Of a DNA stretch of 19,882 nucleotides, positions 1 through 8,800 are shown one piece after another. This stretch comes from Planctomycetaceae bacterium. GTDB lineage: Bacteria; Planctomycetota; Planctomycetia; Pirellulales; JAEUIK01. The position numbers were made by a program, and so were the translations under genes. A model generated the notes under the pieces. That model saw only the letters and a list, made by a program, of their open reading frames with translations, did no database searches and was not told where the DNA came from. The stretch covers positions 1 to 19,882 of the forward strand of contig JAEUIK010000049.1 of NCBI GenBank assembly GCA_016793185.1, given 5' to 3'. Position 1 is the stretch's first letter. The number at the start of each line of letters is the position of its first letter.

Positions 1-1960
1 GGATCGCTTCGGCGTCGAGCCGCCAGCGCGATTGGCGAGCCAGCAGCCGGTTATCGGGGTCGACCTCGGCCAATTCGCTCCGGACGTGCGACGCTTGCCG
101 ATAGGTGGCCGATGTAACCAGCAGGCGATGCATGCGTTTCAGGCTCCAGCCGCCGTCACGGAACTCGCACGCCAGCCAGTCCAAAAGTTCCGGATGCGTC
201 GGCGGCGAGCCCTGCGTGCCGAAATCATTGTCGGTCTCGACCAGCCCTCGCCCGAAATGCGCCTGCCAGAGTCGATTGACCGCCACCCGCGCGGTGAGTG
301 GATTACTGTCGTCGAAGAGCCAGTGGGCCAGCTCCAACCGCGTCGGCGTCTGGTCCCCAGAGATCTCCGCTAGTGGCGGCAGCACGGCCGGCACGCTCGC
401 CGCCACCTCGGCGCCGGGGCGGAGAAAGTCTCCGCGCACCAGAATGTGCGTCGTCCGGGGCCGCGGGCGACGGCGGACGATCAGCGTCGTGACCGGCTGC
501 GGGAGTTGCTTCTGTAATGCGTCGCGCGCGGCCACCAGCATCGTGTGCTGCGCGTCGGCCGCGCGGTGTGCAGCGCGGACGGCGTTCTGTTGGATTTCGT
601 TGCGCTCCGCGGCAGCCACTCCCAACGAGGATTGCAGCTCGCGCGGGAACTTGCCGCGCGCCTCCTCGCTCAAGGCCGCCTCCCACGCGGGCTGCTCGGG
701 CAGCAAGGCGTCAGCCCGAGCCTGAATCTGCCGTTCCAGCTCGGCGATTTGCGGCTGCAGCGACGCGCGGGTCGCCACCTCCGCGGGCGTGGGAAGCTCC
801 AACACCGGCTCGTCGCAATCGTTGAAGAACGCAAAGAGCTGATAGAAGTCGCGCTGCGAGAGCGGATCGTACTTATGATCGTGACAGCGGGCACAGCCGA
901 TCGTCAGGCCCAGCAACACCTCGCCGGTCGTGCTGACGCGGTCGACGACCGCTTCGACGCGGAATTGCTCGGCATCGGTTCCCCCCTCTTCATTGACCAG
1001 CGTGTTGCGGTGAAACCCGGTGGCGATCAACTGGTCGGTCGTGGCGTCGGGGAGCAGGTCGCCGGCCAGCTGCTCGATGACAAACTGCTGGAACGGCAAG
1101 TCGCGATTCAAGGCGTCGATCACCCAGTCGCGATACTTCCAGATGGTGCGCGGGCCGTCGATCGTGTAGCCGTTGGAATCGGCATAGCGCGCGGCATCGA
1201 GCCAGACGCGCCCCCACCGTTCGCCATAGTGGGGCGAAGCAAGCAGACGGTCGACGACGCGCTCGTACGCACCGGCGCTCGCGTCGGCCAGAAAGTCATC
1301 CACTTCGGCTGGCGTCGGCGGCAGCCCGATCAAGTCGAGCGTCACACGACGCAGGAGCGTGACGCGGTCCGCCTCGGAGGCTGGCGTCAGACCTGCCTGG
1401 CGCAGGCGCGCGGCGATGAAGCGATCTACCGGGTGCGACGACGAGGTTGAGTCAGCCGCGTCGGGCACCGTGGGGCGGACGATCGGCTGGAAGGCCCAAT
1501 GCGCGGTTCCGCGCGGCACCGCGGCGGCCGCGACTTCGTGGGGCGGGAACGGCGCGCCGGCATCGATCCAGCGGGCGAACAGGTCGATCTCGGCGGCCGC
1601 CAGGGGTTCGCTTTCGGCGGGCATCGGCGTGGCCCCCTGCGTGCCCCGCAGCGCGTGCAGCAGGAGGCTCGCGGCGCTCTTGCCGCGGACGATCGCGGGA
1701 CCGCTGTTGCCCCCCGCGAGCGCGCCGGCGCCGGTGTCGAGCCTCAACCCCGATTGTTGCTCTTCCGGCCCGTGACAAGCGACGCAGTGTTGCGCGAAGA
1801 GCGGCTGAATGTCGCGTGCGTAGTCGACGGCGGACGCCTTCGCCGAATCCTCGGCAGCGGCCTCCTCAGCGCCGACCGCCTGTGGGCCGTGCGACCACGG
1901 CGCAGCCAGCAGCAGGGCGAGGACCACGGTGCGCCCAGGGAAATCTCGTCGCGCGAACAT
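1..1960 (-). CDS. PSCyt1/DUF1549/DUF1553 planctomycete cytochrome-type protein (C-terminus outside window)
   Basis: An open frame of 653 codons runs without a stop from an ATG at 1960 to the left edge, so the C-terminus is missing. The N-terminus looks like a signal peptide: FARRDF, then a hydrophobic VVLALLLAA stretch, ending near VGA-EE (about residue 31). A first haem-type motif CVACHG lies at residues 59-64, which fits PSCyt1. Residues about 180-390 match PSCyt2/DUF1549 and contain a second CxxCH, CARCH, at 356-360. Residues from about 540 match DUF1553 (TRLELAHWLFD, AVNRLWQAHFGRGLV, LLVTSATYRQ). A charged, probably helical linker lies between them. An upstream ATG at 1976 meets a stop after three codons, which supports 1960; the ribosome site is weak. 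Family members are secreted, usually pair with a DUF1501 gene, and have no established reaction. That partner would lie to the left of the window. The domain order is confidently recognised; the function is not known. Confidence 0.9.
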   Translation of the reverse strand, partial: MFARRDFPGRTVVLALLLAAPWSHGPQAVGAEEAAAEDSAKASAVDYARDIQPLFAQHCVACHGPEEQQSGLRLDTGAGALAGGNSGPAIVRGKSAASLLLHALRGTQGATPMPAESEPLAAAEIDLFARWIDAGAPFPPHEVAAAAVPRGTAHWAFQPIVRPTVPDAADSTSSSHPVDRFIAARLRQAGLTPASEADRVTLLRRVTLDLIGLPPTPAEVDDFLADASAGAYERVVDRLLASPHYGERWGRVWLDAARYADSNGYTIDGPRTIWKYRDWVIDALNRDLPFQQFVIEQLAGDLLPDATTDQLIATGFHRNTLVNEEGGTDAEQFRVEAVVDRVSTTGEVLLGLTIGCARCHDHKYDPLSQRDFYQLFAFFNDCDEPVLELPTPAEVATRASLQPQIAELERQIQARADALLPEQPAWEAALSEEARGKFPRELQSSLGVAAAERNEIQQNAVRAAHRAADAQHTMLVAARDALQKQLPQPVTTLIVRRRPRPRTTHILVRGDFLRPGAEVAASVPAVLPPLAEISGDQTPTRLELAHWLFDDSNPLTARVAVNRLWQAHFGRGLVETDNDFGTQGSPPTHPELLDWLACEFRDGGWSLKRMHRLLVTSATYRQASHVRSELAEVDPDNRLLARQSRWRLDAEAI

Positions 1961-2164
1961 GGCGTTACTCGCCCATGGCTCGGTCAGTTCCCAACCGGCC
2001 TCAAGTGTACCTGTTGGGCGAGAGCGGGTCGAATCGCCGGGGCAACGGTCCACGAGAGTCGCTATTCGTTGCCGACCCTGCGCTCGCCAGATAGGCTACT
2101 CAATCGAGTCCTGCCGACGCGCAACCGAATGGCGCCGAAAAACTTTCTCTGGGGGATGCCAGGC

Positions 2165-3217
2165 ATGCTTCTTCGAGTCCTGCTCGTTTTGATCACCAGC
2201 GCTGCAAGTGCGGCCCTCGTGGGCGCGCCACGCTCGGACGCCGCGGAAGCTCCGGGCGTACTGGTGCAGGAGTTCCTCCACGAGTCCGCGCCGTTCCCCT
2301 CCTGCCATGCCTCGACGATCGAAGAAACTCCGGCCGGCCTGGTCGCGGCCTACTTCGGCGGCAGCGACGAAGGGAACGATGACGTCGGCATCTGGGTCAG
2401 CCGGCAGACCGGCAAGAACTGGTCAGCGCCGGTCGAAGTCGCCAACGGGGTCGAGTCGCCGACCAAGCGCTATCCCTGTTGGAATCCGGTTCTTTATCAA
2501 CAGCCGGGGGGACCGCTTGCACTGTTCTACAAAGTCGGCCCCAGTCCCATTAAGTGGTGGGGGATGCTGATCACGTCGACCGACAACGGCCAGACCTGGT
2601 CGGAGCCGCGCCGGCTGCCCGACGGGATCCTGGGCCCGATCAAGAACAAGCCCGTCGCCGTGAAGGGCGTGCTTCTCTGCCCCTCGAGCACCGAGCACGA
2701 AGGGGGCGCCTGGAAGGGGCATGTCGAGCGTACCACGGATCTCGGACAGACCTGGGCCAAGACCGAGTCGATTGCCGACGAGGGGCAGTTTGGCGTGATT
2801 CAGCCCACCTTGCTGACGCATGCCGATGGTCGGCTGCAGATGCTGTTTCGCGCCAAACGGCGGCAGATCGCCGAATCGTGGTCCACCGACGGCGGTCTCA
2901 CCTGGAGTGCGCTGGCTGCCACGACGCTCCCCAATCCCAACAGCGGGATCGACGCGGTGAATCTCAAGGATGGGCGGATGCTGTTGGTTTACAACCACAC
3001 GGCACGGGGGCGGAGCCCGCTGAACGTCGCCATCTCGACCGACGGCAAGCACTGGAAATCGGCCACAGTGCTCGAGACCGAGCGCGGCGAGTTTTCGTAT
3101 CCGGCCGTGATCTGCACCGCCGACGGCCACGCGCACATCACCTACACCTGGAAGCGGAAAAAAATCCGCCATGTCGAGATCGATCCCGCGCAGGTGGTGC
3201 TGAAAGAGATCCAGTGA
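2165..3217 (+). CDS. Secreted sialidase-like BNR/Asp-box protein
   Basis: This 350-residue product starts with a hydrophobic signal peptide (LLRVLLVLITSAASAALVGA) and is expected outside the cytoplasm. Four Asp-box motifs of a sialidase-type six-bladed propeller are visible: STDNGQTW at about residue 138, TTDLGQTW at 190, STDGGLTW at 240 and the shorter STDGKHW at 291, spaced about 50 residues apart. An early segment, AYFGGSDEG followed by GIWVSR, is typical of the BNR_2 superfamily. The open frame extends far upstream, but that part is non-coding in character. ATG 2165 has GGGGGA eight bases before it and begins right at the signal peptide; ATG 2129 and 2156 are alternatives. The gene is divergent from the PSCyt1 gene with a 204-base gap that should hold both promoters. 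The fold is well supported. Sialidase activity is not proven: the fold also serves other exo-glycosidases and lyases, and sialic acid need not be the substrate. Confidence 0.85.
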   Translation: MLLRVLLVLITSAASAALVGAPRSDAAEAPGVLVQEFLHESAPFPSCHASTIEETPAGLVAAYFGGSDEGNDDVGIWVSRQTGKNWSAPVEVANGVESPTKRYPCWNPVLYQQPGGPLALFYKVGPSPIKWWGMLITSTDNGQTWSEPRRLPDGILGPIKNKPVAVKGVLLCPSSTEHEGGAWKGHVERTTDLGQTWAKTESIADEGQFGVIQPTLLTHADGRLQMLFRAKRRQIAESWSTDGGLTWSALAATTLPNPNSGIDAVNLKDGRMLLVYNHTARGRSPLNVAISTDGKHWKSATVLETERGEFSYPAVICTADGHAHITYTWKRKKIRHVEIDPAQVVLKEIQ

Positions 3218-3573
3218 CAGGGTCCGCGCCGCCGCGGACTCGTTTGGCTGGCAAATCCGCGGGCGGACTCTCCTGCCGCGGCGCTTGCACGCGCGGCGCG
3301 CGGCGGCCGATTTGCTAGCAGCGGGCTGCTGCCATTCGGCAAATTCTCGCCGTGGGGGTTGGTTTCGCCTCGACTCCCCAGGGGGGATTCGCTATATGTC
3401 CGCACCACAACGGCCGGCTCCCGTGGCTGGACGTGGTGTTGCGCCTGGAATTTCGCCTGTCCCCTGCAGTGCGACAGCGCCCGACACTACAACCGGTACA
3501 CGGCCCGCGCGGCTCTCGTCTTCGTCGGAATTCTCCGGAAAACACAATCGTCATCAGGCACTGGGGCCCACCC
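3218..3573. other. Intergenic region between the sialidase-like and first barrel genes
   Basis: Apart from the hairpin just after the sialidase stop, I see no gene or recognisable RNA here. The downstream barrel frame stays open back to 3352, but that translation lacks a signal peptide and looks non-coding. The promoter of the barrel gene should lie in this stretch; no convincing -35/-10 pair could be picked by eye. Confidence 0.5.
3222..3239 (+). terminator. Possible terminator hairpin after the sialidase-like gene
   Basis: GTCCGCG and CGCGGAC form a perfect 7-bp stem with a 4-base loop, starting four bases after the stop codon of the sialidase-like gene. It is followed only by CGTTTGG, so the U-tract is poor. 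It may terminate transcription or just protect the 3' end. Confidence 0.35.
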
Positions 3574-5133
3574 ATGCGCGGCATCCTGGCGGCATTCTGC
3601 CTACTCGGACTTGGCCTCTCGGTCGCGGCGCCGGCCGCTGGCGACGATCTGAAGTTTCGTCCCCCCGAACGGGCGCGCGTCCGCCTTTCGGACGGCGCGG
3701 CCGCGGAGACCGAGAGTTCTGGTCCGGACAGCGCCGATGCTGAAGCCGACCGCGAACCGCCGCGGAGTTCCCCCCGCCGCCGGCGCGACGAGAATGTCGC
3801 CCCGGCACGCTATGTCGAACGGGATGTCGATTTCGCGCGCGAGTCCGACGACGGCCCTGAACACGACGAAGGGGAAGAAGAGTATTCCGAGTCGGCTCGG
3901 GCGGAGCGCGCCGCCGAGTATCAGGAGGAGCGCCGCCAACGTCGGCCCGTAAACCGACGTGTCGAGCACGCCGTCGCCTACGAAGACCAGCTGCCCGGCC
4001 GGGTGATGGTGGTGCAGAATATCGAGCCGCTCGGCGCGTCGCCTCCGGGGTCGGTCACGTTGGGAGCTCCGGTGTTCGATCCCTACGACGCGCAAATGCA
4101 TTCGTCGCTCTATCCCGCGGCCACGCCCATGGCGGCCCCGGCATATGGTCCTCCCCCCGCCTATAGCGCGCCGCCGCCGAGCGGCCCGGCTTCGTGGTTC
4201 GGCTTCGGTCGGCCCAACGACATGATGGCCCCCTACTGGCGGCATCGCACCGGCATCTATGGCGACTTCTTGTATCTCCGCCCGCGCAATGCCGAGGTGG
4301 CCTATGCGGTGCCGATCGACGGCCCGGTCGCGCCGGTGATCGGCAACGGCGTGCAGAACGGCCCGACGGCCACGGTGAACCCGGGCTGGCAGATGGCCTT
4401 CGACGTCGGCTTTTCAATCGCATTGTGCGATACCGCCAGCGTGCGGGCCGAGTGGACACACTTCGATCAGACCACCAACAGCAGCGCGACGATCGCTCCC
4501 CCCGACGTGCTCCGCGCGCTCGTCACACATCCGTTGGGGGCCAATGCCGCGACCGATACGCTCGACGCGAACGCCGGACTGCAACTGAAGTACGACCTGG
4601 TCGACATCGACTACTCGGGCCTCCTCCGCGGCGACGAAGGGTACGTCGTCAATTACTTTGGCGGCGGTCGCTGGATGCAGTTCGATCAGACCTTCAACGC
4701 GAACTACACCGCCATCGGCACGACGGCCGTCAACTCGAACATCACTTTCTCGGGCGGCGGTATCCGTCTCGGTCTCGAGGGTGAACGCCGCTCGTGCAAG
4801 ACGGGCTGCCTCGTCTACGCCCGCGGTACCAGCAACTTCGTCGTCGGCGAGTTCAACGCGAGTTACACTCAGACCGACGCGACCGGCGTGCAGATCGTCA
4901 ACAACAGCCTGACGGTCGCCAGGATCGTGCCGATGCTCGACCTGGAAATCGGCGCCGGCTGGACGAGCCGCGGGGGACGAGTCCGCCTGACGGCCGGGTA
5001 CCTGATCAGTGCATGGTTCAATACTGTTACCACTGATGATTGGATCCAGGCGGTCCAGACGACCAACTACAACAACCTGGGGAGCGCCATCACCTTCGAC
5101 GGACTGATGGCTCGGGCGGCGGTGCAGTTCTAG
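3574..5133 (+). CDS. Lpg1974-type outer-membrane beta-barrel protein, paralog A
   Basis: This 519-residue protein begins with a signal peptide (MRGILAAFCLLGLGLSVAAP). Residues about 30-135 are a charged Asp/Glu/Arg-rich segment, and about 150-215 are rich in Pro and Ala (GPPPAYSAPPPSGPA). Residues 221-519 form a barrel domain starting YWRHRTGIYGDFLYLRPRNA. It shows alternating beta-strand patterning, repeated aromatic belts and a C-terminal phenylalanine (AAVQF), the usual recognition end of Bam-assembled barrels. The pattern matches planctomycete proteins annotated as Lpg1974 family pore-forming outer-membrane proteins, recalled from family knowledge. ATG 3574 is chosen because the signal peptide starts there; no strong ribosome site precedes it. 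The same barrel recurs at 10317-11840. BBP7 (DUF1551) was considered, but the barrel motifs fit Lpg1974 better. The ligand or pore specificity cannot be told. Confidence 0.82.
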   Translation: MRGILAAFCLLGLGLSVAAPAAGDDLKFRPPERARVRLSDGAAAETESSGPDSADAEADREPPRSSPRRRRDENVAPARYVERDVDFARESDDGPEHDEGEEEYSESARAERAAEYQEERRQRRPVNRRVEHAVAYEDQLPGRVMVVQNIEPLGASPPGSVTLGAPVFDPYDAQMHSSLYPAATPMAAPAYGPPPAYSAPPPSGPASWFGFGRPNDMMAPYWRHRTGIYGDFLYLRPRNAEVAYAVPIDGPVAPVIGNGVQNGPTATVNPGWQMAFDVGFSIALCDTASVRAEWTHFDQTTNSSATIAPPDVLRALVTHPLGANAATDTLDANAGLQLKYDLVDIDYSGLLRGDEGYVVNYFGGGRWMQFDQTFNANYTAIGTTAVNSNITFSGGGIRLGLEGERRSCKTGCLVYARGTSNFVVGEFNASYTQTDATGVQIVNNSLTVARIVPMLDLEIGAGWTSRGGRVRLTAGYLISAWFNTVTTDDWIQAVQTTNYNNLGSAITFDGLMARAAVQF

Positions 5134-5474
5134 CACCGCGGACTCCGCGCGGGCGTTCGGCCCGCTGCGGCCCAGCGCGCTGGCCGGGGGCCGAACCAAA
5201 GGCCCGCAAACTGATTGCGGCCATTTTCAGCGCCACGGCGTCGGCCGGGGCATGCCGCCGTCGGTATCTTGCCGCCACGATCGAAGGGCGCGGTTCGCAG
5301 GCGACTCGCTCGCGGGCGGGGGCGGTTCCGACCTCCTCCGCAGCGTGCTTCGGTAATTCCACACTTGGGGACTAGAAGAATCGCGTCGCCGTTGCTTTGA
5401 CGACACGGAGCTGGCCCTCCCCAAACTCTCCGCATCCGCTGACTGCGCGCCCCTCTCGGGGGTCGAGGCGGAAA

Positions 5475-5507
5475 AAGTCCCCAGGGGGTAGAAGCCCCCT
5501 GGGGCTT
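5475..5507. other. Strong inverted repeat (terminator-like on the minus strand)
   Basis: CCCCAGGGGG (5479-5488) and CCCCCTGGGG (5495-5504) pair perfectly around the loop TAGAAG. AAG (5475-5477) can extend the stem with CTT (5505-5507) past a bulged T. A run of five A precedes it, so on the minus strand the stem is followed by a U-tract, like an intrinsic terminator. Both flanking genes are on the plus strand, which leaves its role unclear. It could also be a dispersed palindromic element. Confidence 0.6.
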
Positions 5508-5713
5508 GAATTATCCTGCGACTGCCAGACGAGGGGGCAAACCGCTGGGTTGTTTGCGCGTCCGGACTTCGGTCGGGAGGCGCGCCGCAGGAATGGCTCA
5601 ACCCAAACGTCTGCTCCCGGCACTCAGCCGTGTTGCCCACGACAGGCGGCACCGCGCAGGCCACTCGTCGGGCGGCACCTCGCTCGAATGGAAGCGTGAG
5701 AGGCCTCTTCACC

Positions 5714-5833
5714 ATGATGATCAACCCTGCTGACTCTCCCCTCCGCCTTCAATTTGAGAGGCTCAACCGTGACCTCGCGCAGAGCTGCTACGACTCGCTC
5801 GCGAACCCGTCTCCTCCAGCGTTTTTTCGGTGA
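5714..5833 (+). CDS. Possible short upstream reading frame overlapping the giant gene (speculative)
   Basis: A 39-codon frame starts with two consecutive ATG codons (5714 and 5717) and is preceded by GAGAGG ten bases upstream. It ends at 5833, inside the first 65 bases of the giant gene, in a different frame. The peptide (MMINPADSPLRLQ...) has no recognised domain. The ribosome-site context TGAGAGGC...ACC before its ATG is nearly repeated before the GTG at 5769, so the two starts could be coupled. It may equally be chance. Confidence 0.25.
   Translation: MMINPADSPLRLQFERLNRDLAQSCYDSLANPSPPAFFR
5756..5761 (+). promoter_or_regulatory. Ribosome binding site that fixes the GTG start of the giant gene
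   Basis: GAGAGG lies seven bases before GTG 5769. The in-frame TTG at 5754 has no such site, so GTG 5769 is preferred as the start. Confidence 0.6.
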
Positions 5834-8800
5834 CCGTGACCGCCCGTCGGCCGACCGTTCGCCTGGCCTGCGGGGCGTCGAAGCCCTGGAGATGCGCGCC
5901 CTGCTCACGATCAATCCGCTGACCGGCGCCCCCGCTGAGCTGGCGAGTTCCAGTGAGCTGGTCGCGGCCCCGCTTGCGGCGGAGATCCCGGTAGCCGCCC
6001 TGCCGCTCGATGCGCTGGAGTTGAACGACACGATCGCCACGGCCACGGTGTTGGGCTCGCTCCCCGAGATCACGCTGCGGGATCTTTCGATCGACAGCGA
6101 GGATGACGTCGACTTCTTCAAATACACCGCGCACACCACCGGCCAGCTCATTGTGCGGGCCCACTACGATCCCGCCGACGGCGGGCTGCAACTCACATTC
6201 CGCGATGCGTTCGGGGCAGATATCACTCCGACTGTGACCATCTCCGCAGCGGGCAGCTACTTCATCGCGCCGGTGGTCGGGCAACGCCCGTATTACATCG
6301 AAGTCAACGGAATCGACGATGCCGAGAACTTCTACACGCTGGAGATCGAGAACTTTCCCGCTCCCGTTCCCACCGGCGTCGATCTCGATCCGGCCAGCGA
6401 TACGGGCTCGTCTGACAGCGACAACGTGACCCAAGACACGACGCCGACGTTTTCGATTCAGACCGGCGTGATGAACTTCATCGACGTCGACCACGACAAC
6501 GTGCTCGACCCGACCGAGCTCGCCGCCCTCACCGCGGCGCAGGCCGCGACCGGGCTCTCAACCGGCATCGCGGTGGAAGTCACGCTGATCAACACCTCCG
6601 ATCCAGCGCAGGCGCCCGTGGTCGGCTTCGCCGATCCGCTCTCCGGCAGCTTTCCGATCGTGTACCGGTTCACTCCCGAAGCACCGCTCCCCGCCGGTGT
6701 CTACCTGGTGACGGCCAACACGCGGATCTTCGATGGGGCGTTCCCCAGTCAATCAGGGCGCTCCGGCCCCTCGATTCCGCTGGCGGTCACGATCGACGTG
6801 ACCGCTCCCACGGCTCCCGCTCCCGACTTGTTGCAATCGAGCGACTCGGGCTTCGCGAATTTCGACAACGTCACCAACGTCACCCAGCCCGCCTTCGACG
6901 GCACTGCCGAACAGCGCGCCAAGGTCTACGTCCTGGCCCAGCAGTTCACGTCGGGGGGAGTTCCGATCGGCACGCCGCGCGTGATCGGTCAAGGCGTTGT
7001 CGGCTCCGATCTCAGTGACGGCGTCGCCGACGGACTTGGCCACTGGGAAGTCACTGTCGAACCGCTGATCGACGGGTTCTACGACATCTTCACCCGGTTC
7101 GAGGATGCCGCCGGCATCGTCTCGCCCAATAGCGAGACTCTCCGCGTGGTGATCGACACCACCGCGCCCAACACCCCGCTGCTCGATGTGGTCAGCAGCA
7201 GCGATTCGGGCCGAAACAACGTCGACGACCTGACGAACGACAATCGCCCCTTCGTCACGATGCGCGGCAATGCGACGAACGCCGGCGGTCCCTCGAACCC
7301 GCTGCCCAACGACGTCATCTTCCGGGTGTATCTCCGCCCGGACGGCGCGCTTCCCACCAGCGAGATTTTGGTCTACGACAGCTCAGTCGAGTTCGCGGCC
7401 CTGACGTCCCTCTCGTCGCTGACGCGACAGATCACGACCGTCTTGAACAATCCCGCCGGCGCGCCGCTGCCCGACGGGGCCCACAACCTCAAGCTCGAGG
7501 TCGAAGATCGGGCCGGCAACATCAGCCACGACTTCCTTCTGCCGATCATCGTCGACACCAGCGGCCCCACGGTGAAGTTCGGCGTCGCCACGGCTCTGAC
7601 GGGCCTCGTTGCCGACAGCGATACTGGCAGCCCGATCGATCCGGCACTCTTCAACGACCTGATCACGTCGGATACGACGCCGAAGTTCGCGGGACAGGCC
7701 GGGGCCGACGCCATCGTCCGCGTGATTGCCGACGTGAACATGAATGGCGTGCTCGATGCCGGCGACCAGCTCATCGGCCAGACGACCGCGGTTCCGCTCG
7801 ACGGCAACCAGGCCGAGCCTTTGGGATACTGGGAGATCCAGTCGACGCTCGATGTGAATCAGATCTTCGGCACGCGCGACGGCCTGCGGCGGTTCTTCGT
7901 CACGGCAGTCGATCCCGCCGGCAATGAGACGGGCATCGACGACGAGGAACCCGATCCGCTGCAGATCCTCGAGATCTTCATCGACACGCAAGGGCCGCGG
8001 ATCGAAGGGGTCAGCGTTACCGGCTTCGAGGATTTCGACCTGTTCGCCACCAAGCCCGAGACCCAGGGACCCACTCCGCTGGTCGACTCGCTGTCGATTT
8101 TCGTCAGCGACTTGCCCGAACGGATCGTCCCGGGCGATTTCAACTACGCGGCAGTGATCGAGGCGCTGGCGGAAACCGCCGGCAACTACCGCCTGGTCGG
8201 CGACCACACCGGCGTGATCCCGATCACGGAGGTCCAAGTCCTCTTCAACCCGACGGCCAATGGCAATCCGGCGGCTGCCCGGATCATCTTGAGCTTTGCC
8301 CAACCACTGCCCGACGATCGCTACACGCTGATCGTGTCGGACAACATTACCGACCCGGCCGGCAATCGGCTCGACGGCGAGAACAACGCCGATCAGCCCA
8401 ACGGCGAGCCGAACTTCCCGACCGGCGACGGCGTTGCTGGCGGCAGCTTCACCACGCGGTTCACCGTCGACAGCCGCCCCGAGATCGGCATTTGGAGCTC
8501 CAGCTCGGTGCAGGTCGACATCAACGGCAACTTCACCTGGGATCCCACCAACGCCGATCAGACCAACCGGGATCTGACGTTCGTGATGGGGAACACCAGC
8601 GACTACATCTTTGCCGGTAACTTCACCGACCTGAACGGCGACGTCGCCGGCTTTGACAAGCTCGGCGTCTACGGACGCATCAACGGCCAGTGGCAGTGGC
8701 GCGTCGATACCGACAACGACGGCGTTCTCGACCTGTTTATCAACGATCCGGCCAATATCAACGGGTTCCCGATCGCCGGCAACTTCGACGGCAACCTCGA

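Larger units (their letters stand above)
5134..5768. other. Intergenic region upstream of the giant surface-protein gene
   Basis: This 635-base stretch holds a strong GC-rich hairpin (5475-5507) and a possible 39-codon upstream reading frame starting at 5714. I see no other convincing gene; several overlapping frames stay open only because of the base composition. It probably carries the promoter of the gene starting at 5769. Confidence 0.5.

Noticed and set aside
545..1450. 301-codon plus-strand frame opposite the PSCyt1/DUF1549 gene
   Set aside because: Shadow frame; the minus strand there encodes the recognisable CARCH and DUF1549 motifs.
1499..2164. N-terminal extension of the sialidase-like frame
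   Set aside because: It is antisense to the PSCyt1 gene start, lacks protein character, and would place the signal peptide internally.
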